NCBI GenBank assembly: GCA_026705605.1
Contig: JAPPAK010000007.1
Span: 62,001 to 126,000, forward strand
DNA: 64,000 nt
DNA from: Chloroflexota bacterium
Lineage (GTDB): Bacteria > Chloroflexota > Dehalococcoidia > Tepidiformales > Tepidiformaceae
Direction of reading: 5' to 3'
Shown: one piece after another, positions 36,662 through 43,114 of the stretch
How positions within the stretch are numbered: position 1 is the stretch's first letter
Layout: each line of letters begins with the position of its first letter
The notes under the pieces: model-generated
Told to the model about the DNA's origin: nothing
What the model saw: the letters and a program-made list of their open reading frames with translations, nothing else
Database searches by the model: none
Program-made: the position numbers and the translations under genes

Positions 36662-37976
36662 GCACCGCCTCCACCGCGTGCCGCAGCTCCCCGCCGACCA
36701 CAACCGCTCGCACGCGGCCCTGCAGCTCGAGACCCCCAAGCGGCGTGTTCTTCCCCTTCGACGCGAACGCCGCCGGGTCGACCGTCCAGCGCTCCTCGGG
36801 GTCGAACACGGTCACGTCCCCGGGCGCCCCGACCGCGAGCGTGCCGATGCCGGGAATATGGCCATCGAGCGCGAACGTCTCCGCCGGTCCCTGCGTCAGC
36901 GCCCGCAGCGCCGCGCCCAGCTCAAGCTCCCCGCGCGACACGAGCGTTGTGACGGTTGCGAGCGCCGTCTCGGCGCAGCTGATGCCGAAGGGCGCATGGT
37001 CGAACTCGCGCAGCTTCTCTTCCGGCGCGTGCGGGGCGTGGTCCGTCGCGATCGCGTCGATCACGCCGGAATTGACGCCCGCCAGCAGGGCCAGCCGGTC
37101 CGTCTCGGTGCGCAGTGGCGGGTTCACCTTCGCCGAGGTGTCATAGGCGGGAGTCAGGTCACTCCCCGCGACCGCCTCGTCGGTCAGGAAGAGGTGGCTG
37201 GGGGTGACCTCGCACGTCACCGGCAACCCACGCTCCTTCGCCTGCGCCACTTGCTCTACGCCTCTCGCCGTCGTCACGTGCATGATGTGGAAACGTCCGC
37301 CGGTAAGCTCGCAGAGTTCGATGTTTCGGGCTATCGCGACCGTCTCCGCCGCCGCCGGTTGCCCCGGCAGCCCCAGCCGCTCGCTCACCGCTCCCTCGTG
37401 CATCGAGCCGTTTCCGCTAAGCGACGGCTCATCGCAGTGCTCCGCCACCGCCAGCCCCAGCGCCCCCGCCAGCGTGAGCGCGTTACGCATCAGGTTGCCG
37501 CCGGGAACTGGGCTGCCGTCGTCGCTCAGCGCGACGCACCCCGCCTCCGCCAGCTCGCTCAGCGCCGCCAGCCGCTCCCCCTTGCGCCCCACTGTCGTCG
37601 ACCCCACGGGCAGGACACGCACGCGCGCCTTCTGCGCCACAAGCTTCAGGAATCCATCCACCGCCGGAGCGCTGTCGGGCGCCGGGTTCGTGTTCGGCAT
37701 CGCGCACACCGTGGTGAAGCCGCCCCGCAGGGCCGCCTCCGTCTCCGTCGCGAGCGTGCCCTTCTGCTCGAATCCCGGCTCGCGCAGGTGCGCGTGCAGG
37801 TCGATGAACCCAGGTGTCACGATGCACCCCGCGGCGTCCACCACCTCCGCCCCGTCGGCGGCGATGCTGCCGCCGGCCGCCCGTATGTGGCCGTTTTCGA
37901 TGAGCACGTCACCCTGCTCGTCGCGACCCGTTGCCGGGTCGATTAGCCGCCCCCCACGAATAAGAACCACGCTCAT
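36654..37976 (-). CDS. pyrC: Dihydroorotase
   Basis: The 440-residue protein is a class I dihydroorotase: the zinc motif DLHAHLREPG, MPNTNPAPDSA, CVALSDDGSPV, and ATDHAPHAPEEK. It closes carbamoyl aspartate to dihydroorotate. ATG 37976 overlaps the pyrB stop by four bases (ATGA). Confidence 0.95.
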   Translation of the reverse strand: MSVVLIRGGRLIDPATGRDEQGDVLIENGHIRAAGGSIAADGAEVVDAAGCIVTPGFIDLHAHLREPGFEQKGTLATETEAALRGGFTTVCAMPNTNPAPDSAPAVDGFLKLVAQKARVRVLPVGSTTVGRKGERLAALSELAEAGCVALSDDGSPVPGGNLMRNALTLAGALGLAVAEHCDEPSLSGNGSMHEGAVSERLGLPGQPAAAETVAIARNIELCELTGGRFHIMHVTTARGVEQVAQAKERGLPVTCEVTPSHLFLTDEAVAGSDLTPAYDTSAKVNPPLRTETDRLALLAGVNSGVIDAIATDHAPHAPEEKLREFDHAPFGISCAETALATVTTLVSRGELELGAALRALTQGPAETFALDGHIPGIGTLAVGAPGDVTVFDPEERWTVDPAAFASKGKNTPLGGLELQGRVRAVVVGGELRHAVEAVHV

Positions 37977-38998
37977 GGACGCCTCGCTGTCGCCATCAAG
38001 TAGAGGATGGCCATGCGAACCGCCACCCCGTTCGTAACCTGCTCCTCGACCACCGAGCGCAACCCGTGCGCGACCTCGGGCGCGAGCTCGACACCCTCGT
38101 TCATCGGGCCGGGATGCATCACCAGCGCCCCTGCGTTCGCCCGCGCCAGCCGCTCCTCCGTGATCTGGTACTGCCGGATGTATTCGCGCAGGGAGGGCAG
38201 CAAGCCCTGGTCCTGCCGTTCCCGCTGGATGCGGAGCGCCATTACCACGTCCGCGCCCGCCAGCGCCCCCTCGAGGTCGGTCGTGACCTCGCAGCCCCGC
38301 GGCCCCTCGTATCCGGGCAGCGAGCGCAGCGATTGCGGCAGCAACGTCGCAGGACCGCAGAGCGTCACCTGCGCCCCCGCCGCCTGCAGCGCCCACAGGT
38401 TCGAGCGCGCCACGCGGCTGTGCAGGATGTCGCCCACGATGACGACCTTGCGACCTTCGATCTCGCCCACGTGCCGGCGCATCGTGTACAGGTCGAGCAG
38501 CGCCTGCGTCGGGTGCGCATGCGACCCGTCGCCGCCGTTCACGACGCTCGCGCTCGTGTGCCGCGCTGCCAGCGCCGCCGCCCCCGAGTTCGGGTGGCGC
38601 ATCACCACCACGTCCGCCCCCACCGCCTCGATCGTGCGCACCGTGTCGACCAGCGACTCGCCCTTGCCCACGCTGCTCCCCGCCGCCGCGAGGTTGATGA
38701 CGTCGGCGCCGAGCGCCTTCGCCGCAATCTCGAAGCTGGCGCGCGTGCGCGTGCTGTTCTCATAGAAGAGCGTCACGACGGTCGTGCCCCGAAGCGTCGC
38801 GACCCGCCCCACGGGCCGCTCTCGCACCTCCGCCATCGCGTCCGCCGTCTCCAGCACGAGGTCGATCTCCTCGGCCGAGAGCGTGTCCGTATCGAGCAGG
38901 TCCTTCCGCCCCCAGACGGCCGGGTCTTCCGTTACGGCCGGCGTCTGCTGCTCTTCCGGCTCGGTGGCTGTCGGGGCGGCCGGTTCAATGCTCACCAT
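37973..38998 (-). CDS. pyrB: Aspartate carbamoyltransferase
   Basis: The 341-residue protein has the carbamoyl-phosphate loop FYENSTRTRASFE, HPNSGAAALAARH, GDGSHAHPTQALLDLY and MHPGPMNEGVEL. It joins carbamoyl phosphate and aspartate. An extra N-terminal stretch of about 25 Pro/Thr/Glu-rich residues precedes the usual start. It overlaps the end of pyrR by 14 bases. No pyrI is present. Confidence 0.95.
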   Translation of the reverse strand: MVSIEPAAPTATEPEEQQTPAVTEDPAVWGRKDLLDTDTLSAEEIDLVLETADAMAEVRERPVGRVATLRGTTVVTLFYENSTRTRASFEIAAKALGADVINLAAAGSSVGKGESLVDTVRTIEAVGADVVVMRHPNSGAAALAARHTSASVVNGGDGSHAHPTQALLDLYTMRRHVGEIEGRKVVIVGDILHSRVARSNLWALQAAGAQVTLCGPATLLPQSLRSLPGYEGPRGCEVTTDLEGALAGADVVMALRIQRERQDQGLLPSLREYIRQYQITEERLARANAGALVMHPGPMNEGVELAPEVAHGLRSVVEEQVTNGVAVRMAILYLMATARRP

Positions 38999-39539
38999 GA
39001 CTGTCGGCTCCCTCCATCAGGTAGATCGCGTCCTCGCCGTCTGTTTCCGCCAGCCGCACCTCGACCGTTTGCGAGGGCGCCGTCGGGATGTTGCGGCCAA
39101 CGTAGTCGGGGCGAATCGGCAGCTCGCGGTGGCCGCGGTCCACCATCACCGCCAGGCGCACCCGCGCCGGCCGCCCGAAGTCCATGATTGCGTCCATTGC
39201 CGCCCGGATGGTGCGTCCCGTGAAGAGCACGTCGTCGACGAGCACGACCGTGGCGCCGTCGACCCCGAGTGGGATGTCGCTGGGGCGTACGGGAGGAGGG
39301 GGGTCGCGGTGGGCCACATCGTCCCGGTACAGCCCTACGTCCAGCCGTCCGACCGGCGGGCATTCGCCCTCGAACGCCTCAATCGCCGACGCCAGCCGCC
39401 CCGCCAGTGGCGCACCCCGCGTCAGCAGCCCTACCAGCACAAGGTTCTCCGCGCCGCCGTTGCTCTCGACGATCTCGTGCGCGAGCCGCCGGATTGTGCG
39501 CGCAACTTCCTGGCCCCGTTGCAGCTCAACGGGACTCAC
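38985..39539 (-). CDS. pyrR: Bifunctional pyr operon regulator / uracil phosphoribosyltransferase
   Basis: The 184-residue protein has the PRPP loop VVLVDDVLFTGRTIRAAMDA and the PyrR strand LDVGLYRDD. PyrR senses UMP and binds a loop in pyr mRNA. The GTG 39539 has only a weak site of its own; it overlaps the stop of a 20-codon upstream frame (GTGA), so it likely depends on coupling to that frame. Confidence 0.94.
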   Translation of the reverse strand: MSPVELQRGQEVARTIRRLAHEIVESNGGAENLVLVGLLTRGAPLAGRLASAIEAFEGECPPVGRLDVGLYRDDVAHRDPPPPVRPSDIPLGVDGATVVLVDDVLFTGRTIRAAMDAIMDFGRPARVRLAVMVDRGHRELPIRPDYVGRNIPTAPSQTVEVRLAETDGEDAIYLMEGADSHGEH

Positions 39540-39598
39540 AGCGGGAACGCCTCGGTCAGGTGGGGGGTATTCGGGCCTGCGCAGGGCCAGCCGCTCAT
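39536..39598 (-). CDS. pyr leader peptide (20 codons)
   Basis: ATG 39598 opens a 20-codon frame (MSGWPCAGPNTPHLTEAFPL) whose TGA overlaps the pyrR GTG by four bases. A strong AAGGGAGGAGG (39616-39606) lies seven bases before it. Ribosomes that start here would arrive at pyrR directly. The peptide itself need not have a function. Confidence 0.65.
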   Translation of the reverse strand: MSGWPCAGPNTPHLTEAFPL

Positions 39599-39605
39599 GG
39601 CGGCG

Positions 39606-39636
39606 CCTCCTCCCTTGGCAGCCTCTCGGGACCGCC
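39606..39636 (-). promoter_or_regulatory. PyrR-binding loop next to the leader ribosome-binding site
   Basis: On the minus strand bases 39633-39620 read GGTCCCGAGAGGCT, matching the PyrR recognition pattern UCCNGNGAGG(C/U)U. Flanking GGC and GCC can close the stem. The 3' side ends three bases before the ribosome-binding AAGGGAGGAGG, so bound PyrR would block it. No terminator hairpin is seen, arguing for translational repression. Confidence 0.82.
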
Positions 39637-39668
39637 TTAAAGGGCTAACCAAGATTAGCGAGTGTCCT

Positions 39669-39675
39669 CGTATAA
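39669..39675 (-). promoter_or_regulatory. Candidate pyr operon -10 box
   Basis: TTATACG on the minus strand contains TTATAC/TATACG about 35 bases upstream of the PyrR loop, the expected distance for a leader. No clear -35. Confidence 0.4.
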
Positions 39676-39744
39676 CACCAGCGCCGAACGTCTAGCTTCC
39701 ACCCAGAAGTTCATTCGCAAGGGCCAAGTTCAGGCGCCATGAAA

Positions 39745-40089
39745 CTAGGAAGGCTGTCCACCGCTCGTGGGGAGCCGGAAACCGATAGAGCGGTTGGCAC
39801 GGTCCTCGTCGACCAATACATCCACAGCCTTCAGCGACACAGACATTAACTCTTCACCGAGGCTTGCAGCGGCTATAGCCAAGTCAGTTGCCGCGTTGAG
39901 TATCCTCGCAGCTTCCGCTCCTGGGATTCGATGCGCTTCGGCGGCAGCGATGATCAGGGACTGCAAGTGGTACATCGCTTCAACGGCCCTGTGATCAGCA
40001 AGCGTCAGTGTGGAGTCGTTGACTTGGTCAACGGCTCGTCTTATTCGTTCCCGCTCTTGGTCTCCGGTGCTCATGTTCATGCGATACAT
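39745..40089 (-). CDS. Unknown helical protein in a lower-GC patch
   Basis: This 114-residue protein is unrecognised. It is helical (RRAVDQVNDSTLTLADHRAV, GAEAARILNAATDLAIAAAS) with no membrane segment. Three in-frame ATGs (40089, 40080, 40074) compete for the start. GC content and codon use are lower than in the pyr operon, suggesting foreign origin. Confidence 0.5.
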   Translation of the reverse strand: MYRMNMSTGDQERERIRRAVDQVNDSTLTLADHRAVEAMYHLQSLIIAAAEAHRIPGAEAARILNAATDLAIAAASLGEELMSVSLKAVDVLVDEDRANRSIGFRLPTSGGQPS

Positions 40090-40163
40090 GGTGAGCGGCT
40101 TCTCTGGGGAGTCAAGACGCGCGGAGGTGGCTAGTGTGAAGATCTCTCGGATGGGAGACCGTC

Positions 40164-40442
40164 CTAGTCGTCTGGCAGTAGGCCCGCCATCGTGATGACC
40201 GGCGGATCGCCAAGGGGCTCTACAGGCTCCCGTGGTTGCTGCTGCCTCCTACTGGAGTGAACCCAGTGGTTCTCCCGCTGTTCGGGAGTCATCCGCAGAT
40301 ACCCACGCCAGAACTTGAACAGATACGGCAGGAGACCGATGAACAACCTAACCACGTTGGCCAGAAGGTAAGTGATCACAAGGACTCGCCAGACCGTCTT
40401 TGCGGAGAGGTCTAGGACCCAGTCTTCAATGGTCTCAAACAT
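40164..40442 (-). CDS. Small membrane protein in a lower-GC patch
   Basis: The 92-residue protein has one or two membrane helices (about residues 17-45, VWRVLVITYLLANVVRLFIG) and a polar C-terminus. GAGGGG lies ten bases before the ATG. Function unknown; it shares the lower GC of its neighbour. Confidence 0.5.
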   Translation of the reverse strand: MFETIEDWVLDLSAKTVWRVLVITYLLANVVRLFIGLLPYLFKFWRGYLRMTPEQRENHWVHSSRRQQQPREPVEPLGDPPVITMAGLLPDD

Positions 40443-40555
40443 GGGCGATTGCCCCTCTTGGTGGGGAGTCGCCCCATCCGGCCCATCCTACCGACTCAGG
40501 GCCGTTACGGGTCACCCGAGTAAGCCCTTGCCAGCGACAGACTGGCTGCGGCCTG

Positions 40556-41896
40556 CTAGCTTCCGCCCGCCGCCTCGCCCGCGATCTGCGCCTCCGCGAA
40601 GGGCGTGATCGTCTCCGCCACATCCACCGTGCTGTCGAGCCGCTTCTGCAGACCGCTCATCAGGCCCAGCACCCGCAGGATCAGCAGGATGTCCGGCGGC
40701 ATCTCCGTCACCGGGTTTTCCGACAGCAACCGCGCGAGCCGCTCGTTCACCTCGCCGATCACCTCGGCGTCCGCGTAGGGACGCTGCTCCGGTCCCGCCG
40801 ACTCGAAGAACGAGCGCCCCAGCGCCACCAGCATCTCCGGGTCGTCGTACCGGGTCTTGAACCCGAGGTCCTGGAATCCCTTCAGCATCCCGGCGTCGTT
40901 CTGGCTCAGGACGGCCAGCGTGAAGAGGTTGTAGGTCTTGCGGAAGTCGTCGGGCAGGTGCTTGCTCATCCCGAAGTCGAGGAACACCACCACCGGACCC
41001 GGCAGCACCAGCAGGTTCCCCGGGTGCGGGTCGGCGTGGAAGAAGCCGTTCACGAGAATCTGCTCGCAGTACGCCTCCATCATGATCTGCGCCACAGCGT
41101 CCGGGTCGATCCCCGCCGCCACCAGCTCGTCCGTCGCCGAGATCTTGATGCCGTCGATGTACTCCATCGTCAAGACACGCCGCTCGGTGTGTTCCCAGAC
41201 GATCTCGGGAACGCGCACGTCCGTCCGGTGCGACAGCTCCCGCGCCACCCGCTCCGCGCTCTGCCCCTCCGCCACGAAGTCCAGCTCCCGCGGCGTGTAG
41301 TCCGCGATCTCCGCGATCAGCATGCGGAAGTCCCAGCGCCGCTCGATACGCGCCAGGATCTCGATCAGGATGCTGATGCTGCGGAGGTCCGTCTCCACCA
41401 CCCGCGAGATGCCCGGGTACTGCACCTTCACCGCCACCTCGCGACCCTCGTGCGTAACCGCCTGGTGCACCTGCGCCAGCGACGCCGCCGCGATCGGCTC
41501 GCGCTCGAAGCTTGCGAACGCCACCTCCGGCGCCGCGCCGAGCTCCCGCCGCACCTGCCCCGCGATCTCCTCGTACGACCGTGGCGGCACCGAATCCTGC
41601 AGTCGGCTCAGCACCGCTACCAGCTCCGGCGGCGCTACGTCCGCGCGACTGCTCAGGAACTGGCACGACTTGATCAGCAGCCCCTGCATTCGGATCGCCA
41701 GCCCGTAGAGCCGTTCGCCCGTCGCCCGGTGCTGATCGCGGTAGCGCGCCTTGCGCTCCGCCTCGCTCAGACCAGGCGTCTTCTGGATGCGCTTGTAGCC
41801 CAGGTAGAGGACGACGAAGTTCCAGGCGACGAGCCCGAACCGCCAGATGCGTCGGGGCCAGGGAAGGGGTTGGAGGCCCGTGTGAATCCTGGCCAT
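40556..41896 (-). CDS. ABC1/UbiB-family atypical kinase
   Basis: The 446-residue protein has the family signatures: an Ala-rich loop PIAAASLAQVHQA, VAVKVQYPGI, ETDLRSISI, the catalytic HADPHPGNLLV and the metal site FLDFGMSKHL. The KxGQ motif is KSCQ here (IKSCQFLSSRAD), with Cys for Gly. UbiB-type proteins support quinone or lipid metabolism at the membrane. The ATG lies about 100 bases from the divergent tRNA. Confidence 0.88.
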   Translation of the reverse strand: MARIHTGLQPLPWPRRIWRFGLVAWNFVVLYLGYKRIQKTPGLSEAERKARYRDQHRATGERLYGLAIRMQGLLIKSCQFLSSRADVAPPELVAVLSRLQDSVPPRSYEEIAGQVRRELGAAPEVAFASFEREPIAAASLAQVHQAVTHEGREVAVKVQYPGISRVVETDLRSISILIEILARIERRWDFRMLIAEIADYTPRELDFVAEGQSAERVARELSHRTDVRVPEIVWEHTERRVLTMEYIDGIKISATDELVAAGIDPDAVAQIMMEAYCEQILVNGFFHADPHPGNLLVLPGPVVVFLDFGMSKHLPDDFRKTYNLFTLAVLSQNDAGMLKGFQDLGFKTRYDDPEMLVALGRSFFESAGPEQRPYADAEVIGEVNERLARLLSENPVTEMPPDILLILRVLGLMSGLQKRLDSTVDVAETITPFAEAQIAGEAAGGS

Positions 41897-41997
41897 AAAT
41901 CCACTGTAGCAGAGCCCCCGATGGGGGCTGCCGGAGCCAATCCGGGGGGCCTTACCTGTTGCCCGTTCCCCCTCCCCGCCGGAAACTGAGAGCCCGT

Positions 41998-42072
41998 TCC
42001 CCGGTAGCTCAACGGTAGAGCGAGCGGCTGTTAACCGCTAGGTTCGAGGTTCGAATCCTCGCCGGGGAGCCA
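41998..42072 (+). tRNA. tRNA-Asn (anticodon GTT)
   Basis: A full cloverleaf folds here: acceptor TCCCCGG with CCGGGGA, D-stem GCTC/GAGC, anticodon stem AGCGG/CCGCT with loop CTGTTAA (anticodon GTT at 42030-42032), T-stem CGAGG/CCTCG with TTCGAAT, then discriminator G and an encoded CCA. Confidence 0.97.
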
Positions 42073-42307
42073 GCACCTGTGCCCGACCCGTCCGGTGGCC
42101 GAGCTGCCTGCGGGGCGGCGCAAGCACAGCCCGACCACTGCGCGGGCCGGCCCGCCGAGCTCTCGGTCACCATGGTGAGGTTGGTGAGGCTGTGGCAGTA
42201 GGGGTTAGGCGTGGTTGTCGGCTCTGGAAGAAGAAGTGGCGCCTCAGAGCCACAGGCGGTTAAGGATCCGGGGCGGCAGCGAGGGCGACGTACTTCAAGC
42301 TTCATCT
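42073..42307. other. Gene-free stretch after tRNA-Asn
   Basis: No convincing coding frame is seen. An inverted repeat (GGCTCTG at 42220-42226 with CAGAGCC at 42245-42251) lies downstream of the minus-strand lipoprotein gene and may help end its transcript, but lacks a U-run. Confidence 0.5.
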
Positions 42308-42796
42308 CTACTGTTGGCAGATGGTATCGAGTTCGTTGGCTGAGGAGTGCAGCATGTTCTTGACGTGCTTCATGTATATGAAGGCGGTATCGATGTATTT
42401 TGGGGAGACCATGTCGAGCGCTAGGTTCATGTTCTTGACAACCAGACGGATGGTCGCGGCAATCCTTCCGATAAACGCGTCGAAGTTTGCGAGCCACTCC
42501 GTAGGCCCCTCGAGGGCGTCCAGCATCTCGGCTGCCGTTTCGAGCTCCTCAATGGATTTGATCAGGGCGCTCTGGTGCCCCTGGTTCTCAAAGAGCTGTT
42601 CGAAGAGCACCATCTCGTCGAACAGCTGCTCGATCTCAATCAGTCCGACCCAAGCTTGGGCGTAGGCCTGGGCAGCCTCGTCGTAATAGGTGTCCTCGAC
42701 TTCCGTGAGACAGGTCTGCTCCTCGCCGGGCGTGGCCTCAGTGCCGCATCCAACAAGGAGCAGGACGATGGCGCAGGCGATGGCGAGGTATTTCAC
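42308..42796 (-). CDS. Putative lipoprotein, helical
   Basis: The 162-residue protein has a lipoprotein signal (VKYLAIACAIVLLLVGCG, lipobox LVGC) and then long helices rich in Glu and Leu (IEIEQLFDEMVLFEQLFE). Function unknown. The GTG 42796 overlaps the stop of the upstream LRR-gene fragment by four bases (GTGA). Base composition is lower in GC than the core genes. Confidence 0.62.
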   Translation of the reverse strand: MKYLAIACAIVLLLVGCGTEATPGEEQTCLTEVEDTYYDEAAQAYAQAWVGLIEIEQLFDEMVLFEQLFENQGHQSALIKSIEELETAAEMLDALEGPTEWLANFDAFIGRIAATIRLVVKNMNLALDMVSPKYIDTAFIYMKHVKNMLHSSANELDTICQQ

Positions 42797-42930
42797 GGGC
42801 CTGGATGGGACGTAGCTCTCGACGGACGCCCCTGTGCACAAGCGTTGCCCACGACGGTCACGGCGATGACGCTCGCCAGGGCCGTCAGTGTCCAGAGTCT
42901 CAGGGGCTTCGCCGGGCGGAGCCTACGCAT
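42793..42930 (-). pseudogene. Duplicated 5' fragment of the leucine-rich-repeat gene
   Basis: This frame gives MRRLRPAKPLRLWTLTAL followed by ASVIAVTVVGNACAQG, nearly the same as the signal peptide of the LRR protein at 43115-45328. Homology at DNA level covers about 42816-43086 versus 45213-45485, including the promoter. After the signal peptide one base is missing, the frame shifts and the repeats are gone. It now reads into the lipoprotein gene. Confidence 0.78.
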
Positions 42931-43043
42931 GCCCGCAGCTCGGAGCGAGAAGTAGCCAGCAGATCCCGGCATAGCCACTGCCGAGGGTTGGCTCAGGCGC
43001 AGGCCTGCCTGCCGCTCCGCGCGTGCCTTCGTGCATGTGCCCG

Positions 43044-43049
43044 ACTGTA
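43044..43049 (-). promoter_or_regulatory. Candidate -10 box (TACAGT), duplicated copy
   Basis: TACAGT on the minus strand in the duplicated upstream region; it aligns with TATAGT at 45443-45448 before the intact LRR gene. Confidence 0.5.
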
Positions 43050-43114
43050 GAGGCGGCACCGCCGAATTACCCCATCCCCCTACAGTGCAGTTTGCGCCAG
43101 CGACAGGGAGAGCC

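Noticed and set aside
42009-42497. A 162-codon minus-strand frame running through the tRNA
   Set aside because: Its C-terminus is just the antisense of tRNA-Asn (RTSNLAVNSR), a well-known false protein, and it overlaps the lipoprotein gene in another frame.
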